Source: G963556115 sp963667375 (GTDB taxonomy: Bacteria; Planctomycetota; SZUA-567). Taken from it: a stretch of DNA of 64,000 nucleotides. The notes under the pieces were generated by a model, which worked only from the letters and a program-made list of their open reading frames with translations, did no database searches and was not told the origin of the DNA. Shown here piece after piece: positions 52,669 to 61,731 of the stretch. Location of the stretch: NCBI GenBank assembly GCA_963667375.1, contig OY763323.1:1426001-1490000 (forward strand), in the 5' to 3' direction. A program made the translations under genes and the position numbers. Position 1 is the first letter of the stretch. The number at the start of each line of letters is the position of its first letter.

Positions 52669-54690
52669 ATGGATGATTCGGGAATAAAAGGAAAGCAGAC
52701 GCCGGTAGAGGGTGAGAGATTGCCTATCTACCGCAGGAGTAATTCTGTCCGTTCACGCCTTGACAGCAGGGGACGGATAAAATATGGTGATTACTGTATT
52801 CTCAATACCATTAATCAAGGGCGTGAAGAAGAGCGTAAACATAAGGGTATGGGGCTTAGCCTTAAGTTTGTGCTGCCGGTAATACTGGTATTTGTACTTG
52901 TTGTCGGGATGTTTACATATTTTATTGCCAGAACCTCTGTCGCTGCAATTGTGAATGAGATATTGAAGAGTGGTCTGGCTGAATCGACGGTGCTGTCTGA
53001 TGTTGGTTCAATGATTATTGAAAAATCTGATAGGACCTTTTATTTAAAAGGTCCGAAGGGAAATTATGAACCGTGGCCGGTGGATCTGGGCCTTATTTCT
53101 AAAGATGATTTTTTGCAAAATATTGCGGAATATCCTGAGTCCGAGCTCCCGCCGACAGTATCTTCCGGATTCCGAAGAAACCGTGAAACATTGTATGCAG
53201 CAAGAACTGGAGGTTTGTTAAAAGATATTATAACTTATCGTTCGCTGGATGGCACTGTGCAGGAATCACAGACCGTAGCCGCGTATATTTTGGCCAGTAA
53301 GGATAAGGTTATTAAACGCTATACCAGGGATATTGATACCGGATTTACCGTGGAACGTCCGAAGATGCTGCTGTTAGCCCGTTCGGAATCAGATTTGGAG
53401 ATTGATGATGGTAATGAGGGAGTACTGCCTATTCAACCCAGTGACTGGGTCAGTGGGTATGCGGATATTTCGGAATGTACCATCGGTGGCAGAAAGGTGG
53501 TTTTCGGGACAGAAGAAACTCCGTGCGTGGTATATGGAGCGGTAGTGCGGTTTGATGGTTCGGCGACAGTCTCTAATCTTGAAAAAGGTAAGCAAATACT
53601 GGCACTGGTCTTTAATACGCCAATATTTGATAGTAATAATGCCGAGGTAGGGCGGGCAATTATTGCGGTAAGAGCTTCGCAGATTGTAGATAGATATAAT
53701 AAAATTTATACGGTTTTTGCTCTTGAAGCACTGGTGGTGATAGCGCTCTCGATTATAATAAGCTTTATTGTCAGTCTGCGGGTTACCAGACCGATAAAAC
53801 TTCTGCTTGCTGATATGCGTATTGTTGCTTCAGGTGATCTGACGCATGAGACGCGCAGCTATGCCCATGATGAGATCGGGATGATTGCAAATGAGTTTAA
53901 TCGGTTGACCCGGGTATTGAAAATGGCTTCGGAGAATGAAAAGAAAGCGCTGAAACTTGAGAGTGAGCTGAATATGGCTGGTGAGATTCAGTTCAAGCTT
54001 CTGCCGACTAAATTGCTTGATATTACCGGTATTGATATATTTGCGGCATATCAGCCGGCGAAAGAGGTTGGGGGTGATTATTACGATCTGTTTCAGATTG
54101 ATGATACTCACTTTGGGATGGTTGTTGCCGATGTATCAGGCAAGGGTGTTCCGGCGAGTATGGTCATGGCTACAACCAGAACCATTCTGCGTTTCGTTGC
54201 CAGAAATAATATTTCAACCGTGGATACATTGGTCGAAACGAATTCGATGGTGGCGGCAGATATCAAGCGCGGTATGTTTGTTACCGCTTTTTATATGGTA
54301 TTTGATAGTGAAAAGCAGAGTATTGAGTGCGTCTCGGCTGGGCATAATCCAATGGTGCTGCATAGGCAGAGTGGTGAAATCGAATTGATAAATCCTAAAG
54401 GGATAGCTATCGGGTTTGATAAGGGACCAATTTTCAACCGTTCCCTGGAGCAGAGTAAAATCAGGCTGCAAAGCGGAGACAGGGTTGTTCTTTATACCGA
54501 CGGTATTGTTGAAGCCATGAATGAGCAGCGTCAGGCATATACCGATGAGCGGTTTTATGATTTTATTCGGGATAATAGCGACCTGGGCAGTCATGAATTT
54601 GTGCATAAGCTGCTGGAAGATGTAGAGGAACATCAGGGACGTATGGTGCAGCATGATGATATTACTATACTGACCTTTAATGTATTATAG
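52669..54690 (+). CDS. Membrane-bound PP2C-type Ser phosphatase, RsbU/SpoIIE family, with HAMP domain
   Basis: 673 residues from ATG 52669; the ribosome site is weak, and an upstream TTG (52621) is possible. Cytoplasmic N-terminus, transmembrane helix 1 (about 66-86), extracytoplasmic sensor region (about 87-345, possibly Cache-like), transmembrane helix 2 (about 348-370), HAMP (about 371-425, TRPIKLLLADMRIVASGDLTHET), a coiled linker, then the SpoIIE phosphatase (about 455-670). The latter has the metal-binding residues in EVGGDYYDLF, VVADVSGKGVPASMVMA, VSAGHNPMVLH and VLYTDGIVEAMN. It should dephosphorylate the STAS partner encoded two genes downstream, releasing a sigma factor or another target held by the anti-sigma kinase. 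Confidence 0.9.
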   Translation: MDDSGIKGKQTPVEGERLPIYRRSNSVRSRLDSRGRIKYGDYCILNTINQGREEERKHKGMGLSLKFVLPVILVFVLVVGMFTYFIARTSVAAIVNEILKSGLAESTVLSDVGSMIIEKSDRTFYLKGPKGNYEPWPVDLGLISKDDFLQNIAEYPESELPPTVSSGFRRNRETLYAARTGGLLKDIITYRSLDGTVQESQTVAAYILASKDKVIKRYTRDIDTGFTVERPKMLLLARSESDLEIDDGNEGVLPIQPSDWVSGYADISECTIGGRKVVFGTEETPCVVYGAVVRFDGSATVSNLEKGKQILALVFNTPIFDSNNAEVGRAIIAVRASQIVDRYNKIYTVFALEALVVIALSIIISFIVSLRVTRPIKLLLADMRIVASGDLTHETRSYAHDEIGMIANEFNRLTRVLKMASENEKKALKLESELNMAGEIQFKLLPTKLLDITGIDIFAAYQPAKEVGGDYYDLFQIDDTHFGMVVADVSGKGVPASMVMATTRTILRFVARNNISTVDTLVETNSMVAADIKRGMFVTAFYMVFDSEKQSIECVSAGHNPMVLHRQSGEIELINPKGIAIGFDKGPIFNRSLEQSKIRLQSGDRVVLYTDGIVEAMNEQRQAYTDERFYDFIRDNSDLGSHEFVHKLLEDVEEHQGRMVQHDDITILTFNVL

Positions 54691-54707
54691 AAGGGAACAA
54701 TTACACT

Positions 54708-55172
54708 ATGGGTACTATACGTTATGAAAAAGAGATGACCTGCAAGTGTGACACTAAAAATCTCGCTGAGATCAGAAAGATGATCCGGAATGCTGCAACC
54801 GAATTTTTCGGTGACAGTATGGTTGTCGGAAAGGTTACACTGGCGGTTGATGAGGCGGTTGCAAATGTCATGGAACATGCTTATACCGGGATGGCAGAAG
54901 TTGGCTATGTACATGTTCTGGTGCGGGTCGAGGATCTTGATTTTATCGTCAAGGTGATTGATGAGGGTAAAAAATTCGATACAACATCGATGGCGTCAAT
55001 TGATATTCGTGAAGCGGTAAAGAATGGTCAGAAAAACGGTTATGGTATATATCTGATTCGTCAGGTTATGGATGAGATTCATTATAATTATGTAAAAGAT
55101 ATTAAGAATGAATTGTGCATGATTAAGAAAATAGAGAACGCTACGGCAGATGAAGCTGAGGAGGTAGATTGA
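54708..55172 (+). CDS. Anti-sigma factor kinase, RsbW-like HATPase
   Basis: 154 residues. The GHKL ATPase motifs are present: N-box VTLAVDEAVANVMEHAY, G1 box VIDEGKKFD (D-x-G-x form), and G2 region NGYGIYLIRQVMDEIHY. Such kinases bind a sigma factor and phosphorylate the STAS antagonist. It starts 17 bases after the RsbU-like gene and overlaps the STAS gene by one base (TGATG), so the three form one operon. No sigma factor is next to it, so the output could be a distant sigma factor or another partner-switch target. Confidence 0.9.
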   Translation: MGTIRYEKEMTCKCDTKNLAEIRKMIRNAATEFFGDSMVVGKVTLAVDEAVANVMEHAYTGMAEVGYVHVLVRVEDLDFIVKVIDEGKKFDTTSMASIDIREAVKNGQKNGYGIYLIRQVMDEIHYNYVKDIKNELCMIKKIENATADEAEEVD

Positions 55173-55522
55173 TGGCGGAGCTAGAACTGGATATTGTAAG
55201 CAAAGATAATGGAATCGCCGTAATCCGGCTTGAAGGGTTTCTGGATGCGCATACATTTGAAAAGCTTGACAATGTCCTGCAGGATCTTCTTGAGGAAAAG
55301 GTAGTCAATATAGCGGTGAATTTGAGTGATGTCGAGTATATATCATCGGCCGGAGCCGGTGTCTTTATTGGTGCGATGGCTCAGGCTCAGGAAGTTGACG
55401 GTAACATTATACTTGTCAATCCGACTGCGAATGTGCATGAAGTGTTCGATCTGCTCGGGGTTTCACAAATTTTTACTATTCTGGACACTGATGAAGCAGC
55501 TGTAAAGGCTCTTACCAGATAG
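55172..55522 (+). CDS. STAS-domain anti-anti-sigma factor
   Basis: 116 residues from ATG 55172, with GAGGAGGT 6 bases upstream; an in-frame TTG three bases earlier is not needed. The STAS fold is seen as GIAVIRLEGFLDAHTFEKLDNVLQDL and the phosphorylation site region VEYISSAGAGVFIGAM, where a Ser of the SSAG motif is the expected target of the kinase. When dephosphorylated by the RsbU-like phosphatase it would capture the anti-sigma kinase. It is translationally coupled to the kinase gene and followed by a strong terminator. Confidence 0.93.
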   Translation: MAELELDIVSKDNGIAVIRLEGFLDAHTFEKLDNVLQDLLEEKVVNIAVNLSDVEYISSAGAGVFIGAMAQAQEVDGNIILVNPTANVHEVFDLLGVSQIFTILDTDEAAVKALTR

Positions 55523-55547
55523 AATGCTATTCTTTTCAGAAAAATTG

Positions 55548-55578
55548 CGCTTCCTGTTTTTCAGGGGGCGTTTTTTTT
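55548..55578 (+). terminator. Intrinsic terminator after the STAS gene
   Basis: CGCTTCCTG pairs with CAGGGGGCG (9 pairs, two G-U), loop of five T, then eight T. Confidence 0.9.
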
Positions 55579-55622
55579 ATCCTGAGGTTGCTGGGAAAAG
55601 TTAGGTTTTTTTCAGAGTAAAA

Positions 55623-55655
55623 AAATGACAGACTACTCCTGGGGGAGAGTAGTCT
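55623..55655 (-). terminator. Intrinsic terminator of the DUF5610-like gene
   Basis: CAGACTACTC pairs perfectly with GAGTAGTCTG; on the minus strand TCATTTTTTT follows. Confidence 0.85.
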
Positions 55656-55667
55656 GACTCGGGAGGG

Positions 55668-55707
55668 GACGTTTTACCCGGTGCATTGCACACCAGCCAA
55701 AACGTCG
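55668..55707 (-). other. Nested hairpin in the 3' region of the DUF5610-like gene
   Basis: An outer perfect stem GACGTTTT / AAAACGTC encloses an inner stem (GGTGTGC with GCACC, one bulge region) about 45 bases after the stop codon and just before the terminator. The role is unknown. It may protect the mRNA end or be part of a 3'-derived small RNA. Confidence 0.5.
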
Positions 55708-55748
55708 GGTACTACATACAAGATTATTTACAACATGCCAGCTGTATT

Positions 55749-57119
55749 TCAGGCGGTTACATCCAGTGGCGACACCTCCTGCTGTTCCGCTTCATTACTT
55801 ACATCCTGAGCATTGGTGTACTGTGGAATCTGATAACCCCGGTTGAAATATTTATTATAGAGGTCTTCCAGAGCATCTCCGGTCTCTTCAGCACTGTAAT
55901 AGGTGGTTGTTGAAGAATAGTTCATTTCAAAAATGCTGCTGTATGCTGAAAAATCGAATACGGGGTCTTCAACTTCATCACCTTCTTCACCGTCTTTTGA
56001 ACCGGTAGTTACAAAATTATCCAGTCCATCGAAAACCAGTGAATGTGTTTCATCGACTTCATCAGCAGTTTCATCAGGCAGATCACCGAGGATGCCCAGT
56101 GCCTGATCAAAGCCTTTCTGTATAGCGGCTCCGATGACATCGGCAAAGCTCTGCCGTGATTCTTCGGTGTTTCCGCCTTCTTTATACTGTTCGCTGTTAC
56201 CGAAAAATCCGAGTGCAAAATCTAAAATTCTATCTGCAGTCTTCTCAGGTGAGAAGTATTCCTGTAACTGTGAGAATGGATCGGAGGCAGTTGTGCCATC
56301 TGTACTGTCACTGGCTCCGGTTATTCCTGAAAGGAAATCAAACGGATTAAAGCTACTGCTGTCGCTGCTGTTAATGCTGCCAATTCCCATGAATGAGAAT
56401 GAACCCTTGAGACTGAAGCTGGTCTCCTGCATGGTCATACCATTTTCATCGGCAACGGCAATCATAGAGCTGTAGCTGATCTCAAAACTGGCAGTGTAGG
56501 ACATATAAGCGCTGCTGGCACCGGATTCAGAGAGATTGCCAAGTCCAACACCTTCAAGCAGAAGCTGATTCAACTTTTCTTTAAATTCATCGAAAATGCT
56601 GGCAAGACTGGTGGCATTATCTGCCTCCTCTTCTTCGGTTTCAGTAGTTATAACTCCTGATTCTTCTGCTTCTTCATCCTCTGCGGCTGCCTCTGTCTCG
56701 GCTGCGGCCGCGGCATCAAGTGCCTCCTGCGAAATAGAAGCGCTGTCACTACTATCGGCAGTGTCACTCTGTTCACTCTTTACAAGTTCTGCCTTGCGAG
56801 CTAGAAAATCAGCAAGCTTCTGTAACTGCTTATCTTCGCTGAAATCATAATCTTCAGCATCACCGGCGCGTTTTTCCGCTTTTTTCCAGACACTCTCAGG
56901 CAGGGACTCAATGTCTTCATCGGTCATTCCCTTATCTTTCAGGACGGTTGCGAATGCTTCACGTGCTGATACCTGCTGAGAATCTTCCTCCTCAGTAGCG
57001 GTGGTGGCGGTACTGGATGAATCTTCGGCAGTAGAAGAACTGGAGCCGGATGTTTTCCAGTAGCTGTTCATAAAATTGACATTTGAAAAAATGCTGCTCT
57101 GGTTAATTCCGCTGAACAT
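55749..57119 (-). CDS. Acidic low-complexity protein with DUF5610-like domain
   Basis: 456 residues from ATG 57119 (GGGAGGGA 6 bases upstream); a longer in-frame start adds MGGNT but would begin within that site. The N-terminus is Ser/Asn-rich, followed by a very acidic region (TEEEDSQQ, EEEEADN, AAAEDEEAEE). A helical module at about 290-375 (TADRILDFALGFFGNSEQY ... SFADVIGAAIQKGFDQALGILGDLPDETADEVDETHSLVFDGLDNF) resembles DUF5610, a domain of unknown role. There is no signal peptide or membrane helix. A link with flagella is possible, since FliK and the flagellins share the window, but nothing in the sequence proves it. Confidence 0.65.
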   Translation of the reverse strand: MFSGINQSSIFSNVNFMNSYWKTSGSSSSTAEDSSSTATTATEEEDSQQVSAREAFATVLKDKGMTDEDIESLPESVWKKAEKRAGDAEDYDFSEDKQLQKLADFLARKAELVKSEQSDTADSSDSASISQEALDAAAAAETEAAAEDEEAEESGVITTETEEEEADNATSLASIFDEFKEKLNQLLLEGVGLGNLSESGASSAYMSYTASFEISYSSMIAVADENGMTMQETSFSLKGSFSFMGIGSINSSDSSSFNPFDFLSGITGASDSTDGTTASDPFSQLQEYFSPEKTADRILDFALGFFGNSEQYKEGGNTEESRQSFADVIGAAIQKGFDQALGILGDLPDETADEVDETHSLVFDGLDNFVTTGSKDGEEGDEVEDPVFDFSAYSSIFEMNYSSTTTYYSAEETGDALEDLYNKYFNRGYQIPQYTNAQDVSNEAEQQEVSPLDVTA

Positions 57120-57730
57120 AGTATTCCCTCCCATGGAAACTAGAATTCAATAATTAGTAAATACAACAACAATATTGCTTCTTTTGAACTTTTTTAAAGT
57201 AACCCCAATTACTGTAGAAAAGTTTATTTTACTGCTAATCAGAATTATGGTCCTAGACCTCATCCTGCCCCATGCCAGTATTTACGGCAATTAATTATCA
57301 GACATTAGAAAAATAATAATTTTTTAAGAAAAAAGATTTTTTGCAAGTAATGGCAGGGTTTGGGCGTTATGGTTATACTGTCTGAAAAATTATATATAAT
57401 AGTTTATTGTACTAGCGATTAATATTAACCTTATATGATATATAATTGGAAACTTTGACTGTGAGCTGGCTGTATTATTAATAAACTGCTGGTAGAGGCT
57501 TTATTAATAATTGCTGAAATTTAAAGGATATTAGGTAAAATTTATACCTTTTTGCTGCTGCACTGGATTTTAAATGCAGTGTGTTTATAATGAGTGGGTC
57601 GTTGCAGGTATAATCTTAGATGTATTCTGATATAGTTAATTATAACTAAGACCTTCAAGGCTGGGTTCTGGTGGTCATCTTCAGGTTTTTTTTAAGTTGT
57701 TTTCACAAATTTTGATATAAATAAAAGCAT
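57120..57730. other. 610-base gene-free region before hrpA
   Basis: A/T-rich with no gene or RNA recognised. A TTGACT at 57455-57460 has only a poor -10 partner about 17 bases later, so the hrpA promoter is not settled. The divergent promoter of the DUF5610-like gene should also be here. Confidence 0.5.
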
Positions 57731-60700
57731 ATGCAGGATATAAAAGATCTAAAACAGGAATTAAAGTCATGTTTCGGAGCGGATGCTGCGAGACTGCTGC
57801 ATCAGTTTTCGCGTAAACGGCGATATACGAGCAGTATTGATTTATCAGGGAAAATCGAGAAATCCCGGGAACTTACTGCCTGGCGTAGAGATAATGTTCC
57901 GGAAATAGTATATCCTGAAGATCTTCCTATTGTTGAGGCCAGAGACAAGATAAAATCCGCGATTGCCAGTAATCAGGTGGTTATTATCGCCGGCGAAACT
58001 GGTTCCGGTAAAACTACACAGTTACCCAAAATATGTCTTGAGCTTGGACGGGGAATTGGTGGCTATATCGGTTGTACTCAGCCTAGACGGGTTGCAGCGG
58101 TCAGTATCAGCAGCCGGGTTGCTGAGGAACTTGGAAGCAGGCAGGGCGAGGCGGTGGGATATCAGGTGCGCTTCGATGAAAAGGTCAGCCATAAATCGTA
58201 TGTGAAATTCATGACTGATGGTATTTTACTGGCAGAGACCAGAATGGATCCTGAACTGCTGGCATATGATACACTGATTATTGATGAAGCGCATGAACGT
58301 TCGCTGAATATAGATTTTATACTCGGTTATCTCAAGCGGCTGTTGCCGCGTCGTCCTGATTTAAAGGTGATTGTGAGTTCTGCAACTCTGGAGGTGGAGC
58401 GTTTCGTCGAGTATTTTTCGGGAGCGCAAGCAATTATCGTTGAAGGCAGAACCTATCCTGTTGATGTAATCTATCAGCCGATAGAAAATGAGAATGTGCT
58501 GTTGTCGGTGCAGGTGGGCAGAGCCTATGAATCATTGATTTCTGAATTCGGAAATGGTGATGCTCTGGTCTTTATGAGTGGTGAACAGGAGATTAGAGAG
58601 ACAGTGAATCATCTTGAGCGCCGCCGGCTGGCAGGGGTGGAAGTGCTGCCGTTGTATGGCCGCCTGACCCCGGCTGAGCAGCAGCGGGTATTTGCTCCCG
58701 GTTCACAGCGACGTATTGTAGTTGCGACCAATGTGGCCGAGACCTCGGTTACAGTGCCGAGGATACGTTATGTTATTGATGCCGGGCAGGCACGAATCAA
58801 ACGTTTTAACAGTAGAACCGGGGTGGAATCACTCCAGGTGGAGTCAATTTCCAAAGCTTCGGCTGCACAGCGCTGCGGACGCTGCGGGCGAATAGGCCCC
58901 GGTATCTGCGTGCGTTTATACAGTGAGGATGATTTTGAATCCCGGGAGGAGTATACGGATCCGGAGATCAAGCGTTCATCACTGGCCGGGGTTATTCTGC
59001 AGATGAATCTGCTCCGGCTAGGTAAGGTTGAGGATTTTCCTTTTATTCAGCCGCCTCCGGGTAATCTGGTGCGTGCCGGATATAGTGAGCTGGAAGAGAT
59101 AGGAGCGATCTCCGAGGCTGGCGAGATCACTGCCGAGGGTAAGAGAATCGCCCGTCTGCCGATTGAACCGCGGTTTGGCAAGATGCTGCTGACGGCGCTG
59201 GAGTACGGCTGTCTCGATAAAATGCTGACTATTGTTTCAGGACTCTCGGTACAGGATCCGCGGCTGCGCCCCGCTGAGAAGCAGGAGGAGGCGGATAGGG
59301 CGCACAGCAGGTATCGCGATCGTTTTTCAGACTTTCTTTCCTGGCTGCATCTCTGGCGGGTACTCCAGGATGAACGGGAAAAAGCCGGCAGTAATAATAA
59401 GTTCAACCGTTTCTGCCGTGATAATTTTTTGAGTTATCTCCGTCTTCGGGAATGGTTCAATACCAGAGCTCAGCTCGAACAGGAGGTGAGTAAGTACGGG
59501 CATGCCGGAAATGAGCCGCGCTATATTGAAAAGAAAAAGCTGGGTGTGAATGATATCCCGGAAGAAAATCTGCACCGGGCTCTGCTGGCAGGTCTTCTCA
59601 GCCATTGCGGGAAGTACCATGATGAGGACAAGGAGTATCGCGGTGCCAAAGAGACACGGTATCTGATCTGGCCTGGTTCGGGTTTGTCCGGTGAAAAACC
59701 CGAATGGATTGTGGCTGCAGAGATAGTCGAGACCAGTAAGAAATTTGCCCGGACTGTTGCAAAAATTAAACCGGAGTGGCTGGAGGATGCGGCACTGCAT
59801 CTGTTGAAAAGAAGTTATTCCGAACCATTTTTTGATGAGAAGAGCGGTTGTGTCCGTGCCTATATGAATGCGACGCTCTATGGTCTGCCGGTAGTTGAAA
59901 AACGGCGGGTGCACTACGGAAGTATTGATCCGGAGAAATCCCGGGAAATATTTATCCGTGATGGTCTTGTCGGGATGAAGCTGCGCAGCCGGGTCCAGTT
60001 TTATAGGGCAAATGTAAAGCTGGTCGAGAGTGTACTGGCGGAACAGGACCGCATTCGCAGTAAGGAACTGCTGGTTGATGAGCAGGCACTGTACAAGTTT
60101 TATGATCGGCATTTGCCGAAAAATATCTATACCGAGAAGAATCTGCAGAAGTATTCCCAGCGCGAGCAGCAGCGTGGAAATCGTACGCTATTTATGTGTG
60201 AACGGGATATACTGCTTGAAAGCAGATCCGGGTTGAGTAAGGAGTTGTTTCCGGATAATTTCAAGGTTGGGGATTTTGAATTTGCGCTTAGCTATAAATT
60301 TGATCCATCTGCAAGTGATGACGGCGTGAGCTGCTGTATTCCTTTAGGAGTATTACCAAACCTGAATTCAGAGGAGTTTGAGTGGCTGGTGCCCGGGCTC
60401 TGGGGTGAGAAGCTTGCCGGTATGCTGCGCAGTCTTCCACGCAGTCTGCGGCGTGAATTTAATCCTATCCCTGATAGTGTTGAGTGCCTGCGCGGCAAGC
60501 TTGAGCGACACGAGGGGAGTTTTGCCGCGGCCTTGTGTGATCTGATCCGTGAGGAGTATGGGGTAAAGTTGCTTCCGACTGATTTCAGACCGGAGGAGTT
60601 GACGGCATTTCTGAAGATGAATTTTATAATTGTGGATTCAAGTTCAAAGATTGTAGCCAGCGGCAGGAATCTTCAGCTTATTCAGCAGGAGTGTGCGGGC

Positions 60701-61624
60701 AGAAGCCGGAGTAATTTTGAGGCGGCGGCGAAGGACAGATATGAAAAAAAATCGGTCTGCTCCTGGGATTTTGAGCTTTTCAATCCGCTGCAGCTGGCAG
60801 GAGGTGCGGTCGGTTATCTGGGGCTCAGGGATAATGTCAAGACGGTATCACTCGAAGTCTTCCCGGTAGTGGAGCCGGCGCTGCGGGCTTCGCGCCGGGG
60901 TATAGCCAGACTCGCGATAAATATTCTGAATGTGCAGTGCCGGCGCATTATCAAAAGTCTGCCGGTGACCGAGCGCGGGTATATATATTATGCGGCGATA
61001 GGCGGTGGCAAGGAGCGATTGCAGCAGGATATACTGCTGGCGGCTGTACTGCATCTGCTCGGAGAACAGCAGAAGCTGCCGGCTAACAGCCTGGAATTTG
61101 AGTCTTTCTGTGAGGAACTGCGCAGCCGGCTTTATGAGGTTTCGTATAATCTTGGCAGCGCGGTGCAGGAGGCGCTGCTGGCGGTCGTTGATTTTATGCG
61201 TGAAATTGAGAATCTCAAGCCCGGCGGTATGAAACAGGAGGCGCTGGAGGAGATCTACGCTCAGGTGTCGCGCATGGTGTATAATGGGTTTGTCCGCGAT
61301 GCGGGAGTGGAATATACTCCGTCTATAACTAGGTATATAGCCGGCTTGCAGCTCAGGGTCAAGAAGCTTGAAGGAGCGGTGCAAAAAGACCGTAAGCGGG
61401 CTGAAGAGATTAATCCGTTCTGGCAGCGCTGTCTGGAAGCATTTACCAGAATTCAGCGGGCTGGCGGGTATTCCGAAGCACTGATTGAGTACCGCTGGAT
61501 GCTTGAGGAGTATGCGGTGTCACTCTTTGCGCAGGAGGTAGGGACGGGCTGTAAGGTATCGGTAAAACGGCTCAATGAGATCTGGAATCAGGTACAGCGG
61601 GATCTGGAACAGCTGTCGGGCTGA
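57731..61624 (+). CDS. hrpA: ATP-dependent RNA helicase HrpA
   Basis: 1297 residues, the normal HrpA length. DEAH-box helicase motifs: Walker A GETGSGKTTQLPK, TQPRRVAA, motif II DEAHERS, SATL, motif V region VVATNVAETSVTVP, and motif VI QRCGRCGRIGPG. These are followed by the HA2/ratchet and OB-fold parts and the long C-terminal DUF3418 region characteristic of bacterial HrpA. In E. coli it rescues stalled ribosomes and helps mRNA processing. The ATG has no obvious Shine-Dalgarno, suggesting weak or leaderless-like translation, but the N-terminal sequence fits the family. Confidence 0.96.
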   Translation: MQDIKDLKQELKSCFGADAARLLHQFSRKRRYTSSIDLSGKIEKSRELTAWRRDNVPEIVYPEDLPIVEARDKIKSAIASNQVVIIAGETGSGKTTQLPKICLELGRGIGGYIGCTQPRRVAAVSISSRVAEELGSRQGEAVGYQVRFDEKVSHKSYVKFMTDGILLAETRMDPELLAYDTLIIDEAHERSLNIDFILGYLKRLLPRRPDLKVIVSSATLEVERFVEYFSGAQAIIVEGRTYPVDVIYQPIENENVLLSVQVGRAYESLISEFGNGDALVFMSGEQEIRETVNHLERRRLAGVEVLPLYGRLTPAEQQRVFAPGSQRRIVVATNVAETSVTVPRIRYVIDAGQARIKRFNSRTGVESLQVESISKASAAQRCGRCGRIGPGICVRLYSEDDFESREEYTDPEIKRSSLAGVILQMNLLRLGKVEDFPFIQPPPGNLVRAGYSELEEIGAISEAGEITAEGKRIARLPIEPRFGKMLLTALEYGCLDKMLTIVSGLSVQDPRLRPAEKQEEADRAHSRYRDRFSDFLSWLHLWRVLQDEREKAGSNNKFNRFCRDNFLSYLRLREWFNTRAQLEQEVSKYGHAGNEPRYIEKKKLGVNDIPEENLHRALLAGLLSHCGKYHDEDKEYRGAKETRYLIWPGSGLSGEKPEWIVAAEIVETSKKFARTVAKIKPEWLEDAALHLLKRSYSEPFFDEKSGCVRAYMNATLYGLPVVEKRRVHYGSIDPEKSREIFIRDGLVGMKLRSRVQFYRANVKLVESVLAEQDRIRSKELLVDEQALYKFYDRHLPKNIYTEKNLQKYSQREQQRGNRTLFMCERDILLESRSGLSKELFPDNFKVGDFEFALSYKFDPSASDDGVSCCIPLGVLPNLNSEEFEWLVPGLWGEKLAGMLRSLPRSLRREFNPIPDSVECLRGKLERHEGSFAAALCDLIREEYGVKLLPTDFRPEELTAFLKMNFIIVDSSSKIVASGRNLQLIQQECAGRSRSNFEAAAKDRYEKKSVCSWDFELFNPLQLAGGAVGYLGLRDNVKTVSLEVFPVVEPALRASRRGIARLAINILNVQCRRIIKSLPVTERGYIYYAAIGGGKERLQQDILLAAVLHLLGEQQKLPANSLEFESFCEELRSRLYEVSYNLGSAVQEALLAVVDFMREIENLKPGGMKQEALEEIYAQVSRMVYNGFVRDAGVEYTPSITRYIAGLQLRVKKLEGAVQKDRKRAEEINPFWQRCLEAFTRIQRAGGYSEALIEYRWMLEEYAVSLFAQEVGTGCKVSVKRLNEIWNQVQRDLEQLSG

Positions 61625-61731
61625 GTAGCAGCGTTCACTGATAAATGATTATCGATTTACTCTTGTCATGAAAGTGCAAAGGATTACAATATATACTGGA
61701 TCTTTTGTAATATTTTTAGAAAGGCGCTGAA

